Assembly: GCF_021556395.1 (NCBI RefSeq)
Contig: NZ_JAKGCS010000005.1
Coordinates: 192,621-256,620 of the forward strand
DNA: 64,000 nt
Reading direction: 5' to 3'
Origin: Acuticoccus kalidii
Lineage (GTDB): Bacteria > Pseudomonadota > Alphaproteobacteria > Rhizobiales > Amorphaceae
The translations under genes were made by a program, and so were the position numbers. Under the pieces are notes generated by a model. The model did no database searches. It was not told the origin of the DNA and saw only the letters and a program-made list of their open reading frames with translations. Positions within the stretch are counted from its first letter, which is position 1. Each line of letters opens with the position of its first letter. Positions 34,081-44,090 of this stretch are shown here, piece after piece.

Positions 34081-35334
34081 TTACGAGCCCAGATAGACGA
34101 TCCAGGCGACCGCCAGGACAAGGCTCAAGAGCGAGGCCGGAATGCCGGCTCTCGCGAATTCGGCGAAACGGATGGTGATGCCGTGAAGGCGGGCCTGCTC
34201 GACGACGATGATGCCCGCGAGGCTCCCGAAGACGATCGCGTTCGAGGAAAAGCCCGTTCCGAGCGCGATCGCCGCGCCGAGCGCCTCGGCGCCTTCCGCG
34301 CCGTTCAGGAACGGCGCCACCAGCATCACGGCGGGATTGTTGCCGACGACATTGCTGAGGACCGACATCACCACGAGCATCGAAATCGGCTCGTGCAGAT
34401 CGAGCCCGACTCCGCGCAGGCCGTCGAGAATGTCTTGCGGAATGCCGGTCGAGGCGAGGGCGGCGTTGACGACGAAGAGGCCCATCAGGAGCAGCAGGAG
34501 ATTGCCGTCGACGAGGCGCAGCATGTCGTTGGAGGAAATCTGCCGGTTGACGAGGAGGACGCTCGCCCCGGCGAGGGCGACGAGCATATGGGGCCAATCC
34601 GTCAGCACGAACGCGGCGATCACCGCGACGGTGACGAGGGCGGCCTTGCCCGTCTCGAAGCGGTCGAAGGGGATCTCGACCGGGGCCGCGGCGACGGCGC
34701 CGTCTGCGGTCGCGGCGCGCGCCGTGTCGGCGAGTTCCCACCTGCCGCGATAACAGATCGCGAGGACGAGCCAGACGAGGGGGAGGCCGAGGAGCGCCGG
34801 GATCGCCGCCACCTGCATGAAGCCGGAGAAGGTGAGGTGCAGCGTTTCGGCCGCCACCATGTTCTGCGGGCTGCCGATCAGCGTCGCCGCCGATCCGACA
34901 TTCGCCGCGAAACAGAAGCCGAGCAGAAACGGCACCGGGTTGAGGCCGCGCGCGAGGGTGATGGTCGTGAGGACCGGCGTCATCGCGACGACGACCACGT
35001 CGTTCGTGAGGACCGCCGACAGGAGGCCGCCGACGACCACGAGGATCGCGAGCAGGATCGACGGCCCGACCCGCAGCCCGCCGACCTTGCGGGCCGCCCA
35101 GTCGTAAAAGCCGGAGACGACGAAGGCGGAGGAAATGATCATCAGGCCGAAGAGAAGGCCGATGGTGCGATAGTCGATCGCGGCCCATGCGCCGGCCGGC
35201 GAGATTTCGCCGAAGGCGATGAGGAGCATCGCACCGACCACGGCCGCCCCCGTCCGATCGACCCCGAAGCCCGGCAGATGGCCCACCCCCATGGCGATGT
35301 ACACGAGGATGAAGAGAGCGATCGTCACGTCCAT
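34081..35334 (-). CDS. Ion-transporter-superfamily permease (ArsB/SLC13-like)
   Basis: A 417-residue membrane permease with about eleven helices. Two related halves each carry a polar re-entrant motif: LLSAVLTNDVVVVAMTPV and VLSNVVGNNPAVMLVAPFL. GSPQNMVAAE matches the IT superfamily (ArsB, NhaD, SLC13). It transports an anion or works as a cation/proton antiporter; which one is not evident. It starts 58 bp from the inverted repeat that follows the ammonium transporter gene. Confidence 0.85.
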   Translation of the reverse strand: MDVTIALFILVYIAMGVGHLPGFGVDRTGAAVVGAMLLIAFGEISPAGAWAAIDYRTIGLLFGLMIISSAFVVSGFYDWAARKVGGLRVGPSILLAILVVVGGLLSAVLTNDVVVVAMTPVLTTITLARGLNPVPFLLGFCFAANVGSAATLIGSPQNMVAAETLHLTFSGFMQVAAIPALLGLPLVWLVLAICYRGRWELADTARAATADGAVAAAPVEIPFDRFETGKAALVTVAVIAAFVLTDWPHMLVALAGASVLLVNRQISSNDMLRLVDGNLLLLLMGLFVVNAALASTGIPQDILDGLRGVGLDLHEPISMLVVMSVLSNVVGNNPAVMLVAPFLNGAEGAEALGAAIALGTGFSSNAIVFGSLAGIIVVEQARLHGITIRFAEFARAGIPASLLSLVLAVAWIVYLGS

Positions 35335-35391
35335 TGTGGTCTCGTCTGGTGAAAAATTCGAGGTCCGATCACCCCAGCCGTATCGGATCGC

Positions 35392-35451
35392 CGCCGTGGC
35401 GGAGGCGGCGGAACGGTCGAGCGACGCCGCTCCACCGCCTCCGCCACGGCG
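35392..35451 (-). terminator. 17-bp inverted repeat after the ammonium transporter gene
   Basis: The arm CGCCGTGGCGGAGGCGG (35392-35408) is repeated exactly in inverse at 35435-35451 with a 26-base loop. It begins 13 bp past the amt stop codon. It is much longer than needed for termination and has no T-run, so it may also stabilise the upstream transcript or limit readthrough into the permease gene. Confidence 0.6.
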
Positions 35452-35463
35452 ATTGTTGCTGGA

Positions 35464-36705
35464 TTATTCGGGAAGTTTGCGCTGCATGTCCCAGAGGCTG
35501 TAAGCGCGCTCGCCGTACATGGATTCGTCGAGACCTTCTTCCTGGATATCCTCCGGGACGCGGAGCGTACCGAACCCGTCGAGGATCTTCAGGAGGATGG
35601 TGGTGATGATCCAAGCATAGACGGCGACGATCACGACCGCGAGGGCCTGAATGCCGAGCTGGTGGAGACCGGCCGACACCTCGTTGATGTGGGAGCTGGC
35701 GAGGACGCCGATCAACAGCGCGCCCGTCATGCCGCCGACGCCGTGGGCGCGCCAGACCTCGAGCGTGTCGTCGATCTTCAGCCATTCCTGCACGTGCTTG
35801 GCAAAATAGCAGGCGGTCGCGCCGACGGCCCCGATCAGCAGCGCGGCGATCGGTTCGACATAGCCCGCTGCCGGCGTGATGGTCGCCAGGCCCGCGACCG
35901 CACCGACGAGCACGCCGGAAAAGGACGGGTGACCCGTGGCGCGCCATTCCCAGAACATCCACACGAGCATGGCGATGGAGCCGGCGAGCATGGTGTTCGT
36001 GAAGGCGTAGGCGGCGAGCGCGTTGGCCGCATAGGCGCCGCCGGCATTGAAGCCGAACCAGCCGAACCACAGGAGGCCGGCGCCGAGTGCGACGAGGGGA
36101 AGGCTCGACGGCTCGGATTCGGTTTCACCCAATGCGAGCTTGCGTTTGCCGAGATAGCGCGCCGTCGCGAGCGCGGAGAAGCCGGCCGCCGTGTGGATGA
36201 CGATGCCGCCCGCGAAGTCGACGACCCCGAGCTTGGCGAGGAAGCCGCCGCCCCAGATCCAGTGCGCCGCCGGCAAATAGACGAGGATCGTCCACAACGC
36301 GATGAAGAAGAGATAGGCGCCGAACTTGAAACGGCCGACGAACGCGCCGGTCATCAGCGCCGGCGTGATGATCGCGAACATCATCTGATAGGCGAACACC
36401 ATGATGAACGGCACGTTGTCCGCATAGGCCGGGTTCGGCTCGATGCCGACATGGTACATGCCGAAATAGGTGCGGACGTCGCCGATGATGCCGCCGATAT
36501 CGGGGCCGAACGCCAAGCTGAACCCGCCGAAGACCCAGATCAACCCGACGACGCCTATGCAGACGAAGTTCTGGATCATGATCGACAGCATGTCGCGTTG
36601 CTTGACGAGGCCGCCGTAAAACAACGCGAGGGCGGGCGTCATCATGCACACGAGCGCGGTACATACTAAGATAAAGGCGGTATCGCCGGTATTGATGCTT
36701 TCCAT
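35464..36705 (-). CDS. amt: Ammonium transporter
   Basis: A 413-residue Amt-family channel with eleven helices. The twin pore histidines are in DFAGGIVIHTAAG and RAHGVGGMTGALLIG, and the N-terminal MMTPALALFYGGLV is diagnostic. It passes ammonium/ammonia across the inner membrane. No glnK gene is adjacent, though amt and glnK are usually coupled. It lies 78 bp downstream of the urea transporter, so it recovers ammonia in the same nitrogen module as urease. Confidence 0.96.
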   Translation of the reverse strand: MESINTGDTAFILVCTALVCMMTPALALFYGGLVKQRDMLSIMIQNFVCIGVVGLIWVFGGFSLAFGPDIGGIIGDVRTYFGMYHVGIEPNPAYADNVPFIMVFAYQMMFAIITPALMTGAFVGRFKFGAYLFFIALWTILVYLPAAHWIWGGGFLAKLGVVDFAGGIVIHTAAGFSALATARYLGKRKLALGETESEPSSLPLVALGAGLLWFGWFGFNAGGAYAANALAAYAFTNTMLAGSIAMLVWMFWEWRATGHPSFSGVLVGAVAGLATITPAAGYVEPIAALLIGAVGATACYFAKHVQEWLKIDDTLEVWRAHGVGGMTGALLIGVLASSHINEVSAGLHQLGIQALAVVIVAVYAWIITTILLKILDGFGTLRVPEDIQEEGLDESMYGERAYSLWDMQRKLPE

Positions 36706-36783
36706 CGCAAGATCCTTGGGGTGCGGCGGAGGCCGCGCATTGACCGCGCGGCCCCGTCAGGAGAGGTGAGATCCGTTGCGGGT

Positions 36784-37788
36784 CTATTTCGAGGACGCGG
36801 CCGCGGCGGCCGCCTTGTGGGCCGGGTAGTGCACGACCGGCCGGTGGGGATGGGGTGCGAGGAACCGCTTGGGCGCGATGAACAGATACATCGTCAGGAC
36901 GTAAGGCGCCGTGAAGGACGGCAGGCCGTCCGGGTCCATGATCACATCGAGGCCGCCCTGGATGAAGACGGTCACGACCGTGGCGACCACGGCGTAGAGC
37001 GCCACCTTCATCGAGGTCTTGATGAAGATCACCCCGACCGCGAGGGCGGTGAGGACGGGGCTGAAGCCGTAAAGGCCCTGGAGCACGACCGAGGGATCGG
37101 CCTCCATGCCGACGGCGACCACCCCCGCGATGAGCGACCCCAGCGCCGCGGCGATGCCGGCGGGCACCGAGGCGAGGAAGATGCCGAGAAGAATAATGGC
37201 GCCGCTGAACTCGCTCCCGAGCAGAAAGACTTGCCCGATATTGCGGAAGAAGATCTGCACCATCTCGATATAAGACGGGATCTTGACGACGCCTTGGGCG
37301 TAATCGGTGGCAAAATGCGGGGTGTCGCCGATCACCTCGAGCCCGCCGAACGAATAGGCGCCGGCGACGAGAAGCCAGCCGGTGAGGACGAAGGGCCCGG
37401 TCGATCCCGGCACGCCCCAGCTCTTGGTGAGCGTCGCGCCGAAGGCGGCGGTGACCACGGTGCTCGCCGCCGCGCCGAACACGATATAGACCCAGAGCTG
37501 CGGTGAGGCGGCGACGAAGGTCGGAAGCGCGGCGCCGACGAGAACGCCGTTGAAGCCGAAGAGGCCCGACGTAATCGACTCTTTGTCATAGTCCAGCAGT
37601 TGCGCGGTCCCGGTGGCGACGACGATGCCGACCGCGGCGCCGATGGTCGTCGCCCACACGCCGGTCGTGTAGGACGCCACCGCCATCGCGGCGAAGAACA
37701 GGAAACCGGTGACGACGTTTTCCATGAAGAAGACCTGGCTCGTGCCGCGCAGGCAAAGAGACAGAAAGTCGTTATTCTTGTCAGGCAT
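36784..37788 (-). CDS. Urea transporter (SLC14/UT family)
   Basis: A 334-residue membrane protein of the UT family. It has about ten helices in two related halves with GLFGFNGVLVGAALP and LYGFSPVLTALAVG, the paired urea-pore motifs. It lies 17 bp downstream of ureD in the same direction and thus in the urease operon, giving facilitated urea uptake as an alternative to ATP-driven Urt systems. The C-terminal AAAAAASSK is probably disordered. Confidence 0.92.
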   Translation of the reverse strand: MPDKNNDFLSLCLRGTSQVFFMENVVTGFLFFAAMAVASYTTGVWATTIGAAVGIVVATGTAQLLDYDKESITSGLFGFNGVLVGAALPTFVAASPQLWVYIVFGAAASTVVTAAFGATLTKSWGVPGSTGPFVLTGWLLVAGAYSFGGLEVIGDTPHFATDYAQGVVKIPSYIEMVQIFFRNIGQVFLLGSEFSGAIILLGIFLASVPAGIAAALGSLIAGVVAVGMEADPSVVLQGLYGFSPVLTALAVGVIFIKTSMKVALYAVVATVVTVFIQGGLDVIMDPDGLPSFTAPYVLTMYLFIAPKRFLAPHPHRPVVHYPAHKAAAAAASSK

Positions 37789-37805
37789 CGGTCAAAATCC
37801 GCCGT

Positions 37806-38741
37806 TTATCGCCAATATTGTTCGGTCGGCAGCGGCTTGCCGCGTGCCTCTTCACGCACGATCCGCCAGAAGCGGCGGACCTCCTTGCGCACGTCGTGCG
37901 TCTCGATCCCGACCACGCGGAGCATCAGTCCGACGGCGTTCGGGAGCTTCGAGACGCCGCTGATCGCGCGCGGCGCCTCGGTCTCGAAGTGCGGCTCGAA
38001 GCGCTCTTGAATGCGGGCCGCGATCTTCGGCGGCGCGAGGCACATGATGTTCGCGAACGTGTCGAAGCCCTTCATCACGCCCGCGAAATCGATGGTGGGA
38101 TCGCTCTTCTCGATCAGGACCTTCTCGGTGAAGAGCACCGGCCCGTCCGCCCGGCGGACCGACACCGCCATCGACAGGAGGTCGAAGCCAAAGCGCTCGT
38201 CGGCATGGTGATGCTTGCGACCCGACATCATCATCTCGCCGTAGAGAAGGATGCCGGTCTCATCGAGGACGATGTCGGTTTGATTGATGAAGCGCGAGCC
38301 GCGATAGGGGATCGTGAAATCGGGCAGATATTCGAGATAGGCGCCGGCCCCGACGGTGACGCTCTGATGCTGCGAGGCGTAATTCGCATCCATCTGGTGG
38401 ATGCGGTTCGCGCCTTGCGAGATCACCTGCGCGCAGGCGCCTTCCTCGACGGTGATGTCGATCTTGTAGCGATCGCCCTGAAGGATGCCGCCGCCGACCG
38501 AGATGATCGTGCAGATCGGCAGCTCCGGCATCCCCTCGTCCCAATAGAGCGCCCGCTGCACGAGGAGGGGCGCCACACGATAGAGATCGTGCAGCACCGA
38601 TCGGTCGCCCCGCCGGGAGAAGCCGAGCCGCAACTCGCCGATCTTGCCCGGCCCGGCCGCACGCATCTGGCCGGGTTCGGTGTGATAGGGGGACAGCTCA
38701 CGGGCCTCGTCGAGGCGGCCGAGCAGCTCATGCAGCGGCAT
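37806..38741 (-). CDS. ureD: Urease accessory protein UreD
   Basis: A 311-residue UreD protein, the scaffold that binds apo-urease and recruits UreF and UreG for nickel insertion. Recognisable segments are LYWDEGMPELPICTIISVGGGILQGDRY, YLEYLPDFTIPYRGSRF and GILLYGEMMMSGRKHH. The length is slightly above the family average because of about 25 extra N-terminal residues. It is the last accessory gene of the cluster, 12 bp from ureG. Confidence 0.95.
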   Translation of the reverse strand: MPLHELLGRLDEARELSPYHTEPGQMRAAGPGKIGELRLGFSRRGDRSVLHDLYRVAPLLVQRALYWDEGMPELPICTIISVGGGILQGDRYKIDITVEEGACAQVISQGANRIHQMDANYASQHQSVTVGAGAYLEYLPDFTIPYRGSRFINQTDIVLDETGILLYGEMMMSGRKHHHADERFGFDLLSMAVSVRRADGPVLFTEKVLIEKSDPTIDFAGVMKGFDTFANIMCLAPPKIAARIQERFEPHFETEAPRAISGVSKLPNAVGLMLRVVGIETHDVRKEVRRFWRIVREEARGKPLPTEQYWR

Positions 38742-38753
38742 CGCGTCCGGGTC

Positions 38754-39419
38754 TCACTCGGCCGGCTGCGGCGCGTCGTGCGCCTTGGCGGGCTTCACGG
38801 GCGTCACGTCGAAAAGTGCCATGTCCATGATGAGATCGATGAGGCCGTCGATCCCTTCGCCGGTCTTGCAGTTGGTGAAGACGAACGGCTTCTTGCCCCG
38901 CATCAGCTTGGAGTCGCGGTCCATCACCTCGAGGCTCGCGCCGACATAGGGGGCGAGGTCCTTCTTGTTGATCACGAGGATGTCGGACTGGCACACGCCC
39001 GCCCCGTTCTTGCGGGGGATCTTGTCGCCGGCCGCGACGTCGATGACGTAAATGTAGAAATCGGCGAGCGCGGGGCTGAAGGTGAGCGTGAGGTTGTCGC
39101 CGCCCGACTCGATGAGGATCACGTCGCTGTCGGGATACTTCTCTTCGAGCTCCTCGACGGCGGCGATGTTCATCGACGGATCCTCGCGGACCGCGGTGTG
39201 CGGGCACGCGCCGGTTTCGACGCCGACGATCTTTTCTTCCACGAGGACCCCGTTCAGCGTCCGGCGGACCTGTTTGGCGTCTTCCGTCGTCACCACGTCG
39301 TTGGTGATGATCAAGGGCTTGATGCCCATGTCGATCAGGCGCGGCGTGATGGTCTCGATGATCGCGGTCTTGCCCGAGCCGACAGGACCACCGATGCCGA
39401 TGCGGGTGATCTTCTTCAT
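38754..39419 (-). CDS. ureG: Urease accessory GTPase UreG
   Basis: A 221-residue SIMIBI GTPase that drives nickel delivery to urease. The P-loop [10 protein letters not shown] is at residues 10-19, the metal-binding CPH lies in [13 protein letters not shown], and [13 protein letters not shown] and the guanine-specificity [10 protein letters not shown] are intact. The C-terminal [16 protein letters not shown] is a short extra tail. The gene is 26 bp downstream of ureF. Confidence 0.97.
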   Translation of the reverse strand: MKKITRIGIGGPVGSGKTAIIETITPRLIDMGIKPLIITNDVVTTEDAKQVRRTLNGVLVEEKIVGVETGACPHTAVREDPSMNIAAVEELEEKYPDSDVILIESGGDNLTLTFSPALADFYIYVIDVAAGDKIPRKNGAGVCQSDILVINKKDLAPYVGASLEVMDRDSKLMRGKKPFVFTNCKTGEGIDGLIDLIMDMALFDVTPVKPAKAHDAPQPAE

Positions 39420-39445
39420 TGCACGTTCCTTTTCGAGGACGACGT

Positions 39446-40174
39446 TCAGTTCATGAACAGTCGAACGCGGGTTGTTGTGTGGTGCGCGACGAGAACGTCG
39501 AAAATCGGTGCGAAGACGGCCATTTCGTCGAGGCCGAGCGCCCGCACCGCGTGGTAATCGTCTGCGACGCGATCTTGCGCGGCGAACAGGATGCGCTGCG
39601 TGTCGAGATGGTCAATCCGCATGAGGCGCACGGCGGCGCTGAGGATCATCGAGGCGACGCCGTATTGGTGCACGACGAAGGCCTCGCTCTCCGGGGCGCC
39701 GAGCTCGGCGAGGGCGATCGCCTGGCCGACCGGAAAGCATCCCGGCGTCGCGCCCGACTTGATGTCACCGAGCCAGCGCTCGAGGCGCGGGAAGGGCCCG
39801 ATCTTGAGCGCGAGCTCGGCGAGCTTCTTGCCCATCCGGGCGAGCATGAGCTGCTGCTCCTCGCCGACACGGCGGCACCAGATGGCGCGATCGGCGACGA
39901 GGATCGCATCATGGTCGCCGTTCATCGCGGCGCGATGGGCGTGAAGGAAGGCGATGCCGTCCATCCGCGCGCTCTGGCGCAGGATCAGCTCGACATATTC
40001 ACGAAGGCTCGCCGGATCGGTGACCACCTCCGTCTGCAGCGCCGATTCGAGGCCGTTGGAGAAGGCGAACGCGCCGACCGGCAGCGTCGAGTCGGAAAAT
40101 TGCAGGAGCCGGCCGAGCCGCACCATGTTCGGTACGGCGGCGCTTCGGATCGTGTCGTCGCCAGCGTCCATCAC
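39446..40174 (-). CDS. ureF: Urease accessory protein UreF
   Basis: A 242-residue all-helical UreF, part of the UreD-UreF-UreG activation complex. The family start [25 protein letters not shown] and the later [15 protein letters not shown] are clear. It starts 6 bp after the ureE stop codon. Confidence 0.95.
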   Translation of the reverse strand: MMDAGDDTIRSAAVPNMVRLGRLLQFSDSTLPVGAFAFSNGLESALQTEVVTDPASLREYVELILRQSARMDGIAFLHAHRAAMNGDHDAILVADRAIWCRRVGEEQQLMLARMGKKLAELALKIGPFPRLERWLGDIKSGATPGCFPVGQAIALAELGAPESEAFVVHQYGVASMILSAAVRLMRIDHLDTQRILFAAQDRVADDYHAVRALGLDEMAVFAPIFDVLVAHHTTTRVRLFMN

Positions 40175-40180
40175 GCGCCC

Positions 40181-40765
40181 CTAATGCGCGTGGTCGTGGT
40201 CGTGGGAGTGGGCGCCGTGATGATGATGCGGCGTCGCATCCGCCCCGGCGAAGAGGAGGCGGACCTCCTTGGCGTCGAGCAGCTTGGCGATCTCTTCGCC
40301 CGGCGCGAAGCGCGTCTTCACGTGCTCGAATGCGTGGGTGCGCATCACCGAGGCCATCACCTTCTGGTCGACGGAGAGCGGCACATAGACGGTCGAGCCT
40401 TTGATCACGGCCGGCCAATGCTGGTTGCCGAGCCCGTGGCCGAGCTCGAAGCAGGTGCGCAGGATCTCCGTCGGCGACAGCGTCTCGAGCCCTTCGAGCT
40501 CGATCACGAGCACGTCCTTGAGCGCGACGCGGGCGACGACGATGACGTTCGTCTCGGCGTCATAATGGAGCACGTCGCCATCGTGCAGGTGCTCGTCGCG
40601 CGGCAGCGAGATGGCGAGCTCGACGCCGCCTTCGCTCGCCTTGCGCAGGCGGTTCTTCGGGGCTTCCCATTGTTCCAGAACGAGGGAATCCACGACGGCA
40701 TGATGGGCGCGGTCATGCCATTCCGGGTCGCTCAGATGACCCAATTTCTTCTCGACGAGAATCAT
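40181..40765 (-). CDS. ureE: Urease nickel chaperone UreE
   Basis: A 194-residue metallochaperone with the N-terminal peptide-binding domain and C-terminal metal domain (ELGHGLGNQHWPAVIKGSTVYVPLSVD). The C-terminus is a His-rich tail, THHHHGAHSHDHDHAH in character, that binds nickel. ATG 40765 was chosen because TCCGGAGG lies just upstream; the open frame runs further only as shadow of the crcB genes. It lies 26 bp downstream of the second crcB. Confidence 0.95.
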   Translation of the reverse strand: MILVEKKLGHLSDPEWHDRAHHAVVDSLVLEQWEAPKNRLRKASEGGVELAISLPRDEHLHDGDVLHYDAETNVIVVARVALKDVLVIELEGLETLSPTEILRTCFELGHGLGNQHWPAVIKGSTVYVPLSVDQKVMASVMRTHAFEHVKTRFAPGEEIAKLLDAKEVRLLFAGADATPHHHHGAHSHDHDHAH

Positions 40766-40791
40766 ACGTCCTCCGGACATGAGCTCAGAAA

Positions 40792-41178
40792 TCACGCCTC
40801 GCGATGACGCCACTTGGCCGCGGTGATGCCGAGCAGAGTAAGCAAATAGCCGACGACGGCGCTGGAGATGACGTAAAGCGCCCCGACCGCCATGTGGCCG
40901 GGGGACGTCATCTCCGAATAGGCGCCGTAGACGAAGGACGAGAAGGTCGACATGCCCCCCATGACCCCCGTCCCGACCAGCAGGAGAAACTCGTCCGACA
41001 CGGCGTTGAGGCGACGATTGCCGAAGGTCAGCCCGAGAATGAAGGAGGCGATCACGTTCGCCGCGAAAATGTCGAGCGGAAAGTCGCTGCGCGTCTGCGG
41101 AATCAGCAACATGAAGAATTCCCGCACGATCGCGCCGAGCCCGCCGCCGAGGAACACGATGATGATCTTCGAGACCAT
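40792..41178 (-). CDS. crcB: CrcB/Fluc fluoride channel subunit
   Basis: A 128-residue four-helix membrane protein. Fluc hallmarks are FLGGGLGAIVREF at the N-terminus, the pore Asn in DIFAANVIASFILG and the Phe-containing GTGVMGGMSTFSSFVYG. Fluc channels form antiparallel dimers that expel fluoride. It is the second of two adjacent crcB genes, 12 bp apart, between ureC and ureE. Confidence 0.93.
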   Translation of the reverse strand: MVSKIIIVFLGGGLGAIVREFFMLLIPQTRSDFPLDIFAANVIASFILGLTFGNRRLNAVSDEFLLLVGTGVMGGMSTFSSFVYGAYSEMTSPGHMAVGALYVISSAVVGYLLTLLGITAAKWRHREA

Positions 41179-41190
41179 GAGCCGCCGCCT

Positions 41191-41574
41191 CTATATCGAC
41201 GCGAGCGCCACGCCAGCGGCGACGGCGAGAAGGCCGCTGCCGATGGACGAGACGATGTAGACCAGCGCCAGCCCGTGCCGCCCGTCCTCCGCCATCTGGA
41301 CGGTGTCGAGCTGCATCGAGCTGAAGGTGGTGTACCCACCCAGTATACCCGTCAGCACGAAGGACGACATCATATCGCCGTAACGATGGTGCCAGTCGAT
41401 CATGAAGGCCGTCGACAGGTACGCGATGACGAAGGCGCCGGTGACGTTCACCAGATACGTGCCGAGGCGGAACCGCATCCGAATGCGGGCCTCCACGGCG
41501 AGGCCGACTCCCCAGCGGAGCACCGACCCGATGCCACCGCCGAGGAAGACCCACATGATATCGATCGCTTGCAT
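41191..41574 (-). CDS. crcB: CrcB/Fluc fluoride channel subunit
   Basis: A 127-residue paralogue of the neighbouring subunit with FLGGGIGSVLRWGVG, TYLVNVTGAFVIAYL and TGILGGYTTFSSMQLD. The two proteins are clearly different in sequence, so a heterodimeric channel is possible. It starts 53 bp downstream of ureC; that gap is too short for a fluoride riboswitch, so expression follows the urease operon. Confidence 0.93.
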   Translation of the reverse strand: MQAIDIMWVFLGGGIGSVLRWGVGLAVEARIRMRFRLGTYLVNVTGAFVIAYLSTAFMIDWHHRYGDMMSSFVLTGILGGYTTFSSMQLDTVQMAEDGRHGLALVYIVSSIGSGLLAVAAGVALASI

Positions 41575-41627
41575 TCGACCAGTTCAACAGCAGCGAAGGA
41601 TCACGACGGACCGGCGACTTCCTTTGG

Positions 41628-43346
41628 CTAGCTGAAGAAGTACAGCTGTCCGAGCGGAACGGTGGTCACAGGCTCGATCGTGGCGTGCTTGCCGTCGACC
41701 GTGACCGCGAACGTTTCCGGGTTCACTTCGATGTTCGGCTGGCTCGTGTTGCGAACCATCGAGCTCTTGGTGATCGTCCGCGTGCCGTAGACCGGGATGA
41801 CCTGAGATTTCAGCTCGTAGCGATCGACGATCCCGTCTTCATAGCCGGCGAGCGAGGTGAAGGTCACACGCGTCTTGGTGAGGGCGGACCCCATCGTGCC
41901 GAACATCGGACGGTAGAGAACCGGCTGCGGCGTCGGCAGGGAGGCGTTCGGGTCACCCATCAGCGCCCACGAGATCATGCCGCCTTTGATCACCATCTTG
42001 GGCTTGGCGCCGAAGAAGGCCGTGTCCCACAGGACGAGGTCGGCCATCTTGCCGACTTCGACCGAACCGATGACGTTGCTGACGCCCTGGGCGATCGCCG
42101 GATTGATCGTCACCTTGGCGACGAAGCGCAGAACGCGCTCGTTGTCGTTGCCGGAGGTGTCGCCCTCATAGGCGCCCATGCGCTGCTTCATCATGTGCGC
42201 GGTCTGGATCGTCCGCGTCCAGTTCTCGCCGACGCGGCCCATCGCCTGACTGTCGCTCGACAGGATGGAGATGGCGCCCATGTCGTGCAGCACGTTCTCG
42301 GCGGCGATCGTCTCGGCGCGGACGCGGCTCTCGGCGAACGCGACGTCGGTCGGGATCTTCGGGCTGAGATTGTGACAGATCATCGTCATGTCGAAGAGCT
42401 CGGCCTGCGAGTTGATGCCGTAAGGCAACGTCGGGTTGGTCGAGCTCGGGATGACGTTGGACAGCGCCGCGACGCGGATGATGTCCGGCGCGTGGCCGCC
42501 GCCGGCGCCTTCGGTGTGGTAGGTGTGGATCGTCCGGCCTTCAAAGGCGGCGATCGTGTTCTCGACGAAACCGGCCTCGTTCAGCGTATCGGTGTGGATA
42601 CAGACCTGGACGTCGAAATCGTCCGCGACCTTCAGCGAGGCGCGGATGGCGCCCGGCGTGCTGCCCCAGTCCTCGTGAATCTTCAGGCCCATCGCGCCGG
42701 CGTGGATCTGCTCTTCGATCGGCGCGGCGGAGGAGCAGTTGCCCTTGCCGAGCACGCCCGCATTGACCGGCCACGCGTCGAACGAGCGGAGCATCATCTC
42801 GATGTTCCAGGTGCCCGGCGTGATCGTCGTGCCGTTGGTGCCGTCGGTCGGGCCGACGCCGCCGCCGAACAGGGTGGTGACGCCGTTGCTGAGCGCCGCC
42901 TCGGCCTGTTGGGGGGAGATGAAGTGGACGTGGGCGTCGATGCCGCCGGCGGTCAGAATGAGGTGCTCGCCGGAGATCGCATCCGTGCCGGGTCCGATCG
43001 CGAGGCCCGGCGTGACGCCGGACATGATTGACGGGTTGCCGGCTTTGCCGATCGCGGAGATCAGGCCGTTCTTGATGCCGACATCGGCCTTGATGATGCC
43101 CTGCACGCTGTCGACGATCGTGACGTTCGTGATGACGAGGTCCGGCGCGCCGGCCGCACTCGTCAGCTCGTTGTCGAAGCCCATGCCGTCGCGCAGCGTC
43201 TTGCCGCCGCCATAGACGGCCTCTTCACCGTAGACGCGAAGGTCGTTCTCGATCTCGATATAAAGATCCGTATCGCCCAGGCGAATCTTGTCGCCGGTCG
43301 TGGGGCCATACAGCTCCGAATATTGCTTTCTCGAAATCTTCGCCAT
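41628..43346 (-). CDS. ureC: Urease subunit alpha (catalytic)
   Basis: A 572-residue catalytic subunit with two nickel ions per site. Visible active-site segments are [13 protein letters not shown] (nickel-binding His pair), GLKIHEDWG (the carbamylated lysine), [49 protein letters not shown] of the mobile flap and [12 protein letters not shown] (nickel-binding Asp). Length and sequence are typical. It starts 2 bp after the ureB stop codon. Confidence 0.98.
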   Translation of the reverse strand: MAKISRKQYSELYGPTTGDKIRLGDTDLYIEIENDLRVYGEEAVYGGGKTLRDGMGFDNELTSAAGAPDLVITNVTIVDSVQGIIKADVGIKNGLISAIGKAGNPSIMSGVTPGLAIGPGTDAISGEHLILTAGGIDAHVHFISPQQAEAALSNGVTTLFGGGVGPTDGTNGTTITPGTWNIEMMLRSFDAWPVNAGVLGKGNCSSAAPIEEQIHAGAMGLKIHEDWGSTPGAIRASLKVADDFDVQVCIHTDTLNEAGFVENTIAAFEGRTIHTYHTEGAGGGHAPDIIRVAALSNVIPSSTNPTLPYGINSQAELFDMTMICHNLSPKIPTDVAFAESRVRAETIAAENVLHDMGAISILSSDSQAMGRVGENWTRTIQTAHMMKQRMGAYEGDTSGNDNERVLRFVAKVTINPAIAQGVSNVIGSVEVGKMADLVLWDTAFFGAKPKMVIKGGMISWALMGDPNASLPTPQPVLYRPMFGTMGSALTKTRVTFTSLAGYEDGIVDRYELKSQVIPVYGTRTITKSSMVRNTSQPNIEVNPETFAVTVDGKHATIEPVTTVPLGQLYFFS

Positions 43347-43348
43347 GG

Positions 43349-43765
43349 TCAGGACTCCGACTTGTTCTTGAAGCCGTAACGAGCGACGCGTTCGAGCGCA
43401 TCGGTCATCCGGGGTCGGTATGAATCGTAGTTTTCTTCACCGACCCAGCCGTCGACCAGGCTGTTGAAGCCGAGGACGCGCTGCTTGCCTTGAAAGGGGA
43501 TCAGCGAAACCTCGCGCTCGTCGCCGGGCTCGAACCGCAGCGCCGTGGAGGCCGGGATGTCGAGCCGCTTTCCGAACGATTGCGCGCGGTCGAATTCAAG
43601 GCTCGCATTCACCTCGAAGAAGTGAAAGTGGGATCCAACCTGGATAGGGCGGTCGCCGGTGTTGCGAACTTTGATCGTCGTGACGGGATAGCCGGCGTTC
43701 AGTTCAATGTCGTCCGACGCCAAAACGAAGCCGCCAACCGGAGTGCCGTTGTCACTGGAAGTCAT
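43349..43765 (-). CDS. ureB: Urease subunit beta
   Basis: A 138-residue UreB with the family core [21 protein letters not shown] and [23 protein letters not shown]. The C-terminus from about residue 105 ([30 protein letters not shown]) is an extension of about 25 residues compared with short UreB forms. It lies 22 bp downstream of ureA. Confidence 0.97.
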   Translation of the reverse strand: MTSSDNGTPVGGFVLASDDIELNAGYPVTTIKVRNTGDRPIQVGSHFHFFEVNASLEFDRAQSFGKRLDIPASTALRFEPGDEREVSLIPFQGKQRVLGFNSLVDGWVGEENYDSYRPRMTDALERVARYGFKNKSES

Positions 43766-43787
43766 GGCCGAGCACCTATCTCAGGGT

Positions 43788-44090
43788 CTACTTGATGGGA
43801 TCGTGGACGGTGACGAGACGGCTCCCGTCGGTGAACACCGCTTCCACCTGGACGTACGGGATCATATCGACCACGCCTTCCATCACGTCGTCCCGAGAAA
43901 CGGCGCCGCGAGCGATCTCCATGACCTCCTCGACAGTCTTCCCCGCGCGCGCCCCATCGAGAGCGGCGACGGAAATGAGGGAGACTGTTTCAGGATGATT
44001 TAACTTTATGCCTTGATCTTTACGACGCTGCGCGACCTGCGCGAGCGTGTAGATCATAAGCTTATCGATTTCCCTGGGTGTGAAGTGCAT
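43788..44090 (-). CDS. ureA: Urease subunit gamma
   Basis: A 100-residue UreA, typical length, with [23 protein letters not shown] at the start and [18 protein letters not shown] at the end. ATG 44090 was chosen because AGGAGG lies seven bases upstream; the frame is open ten codons further. It is the first gene of the urease operon (ureABC, crcB-crcB, ureEFGD, urea transporter, probably amt). Confidence 0.97.
   Translation of the reverse strand: MHFTPREIDKLMIYTLAQVAQRRKDQGIKLNHPETVSLISVAALDGARAGKTVEEVMEIARGAVSRDDVMEGVVDMIPYVQVEAVFTDGSRLVTVHDPIK

Noticed and set aside
41575..41627. Possible fluoride riboswitch upstream of the crcB genes
   Set aside because: The gap between ureC and the first crcB is only 53 bp and shows no recognisable conserved elements of that RNA.
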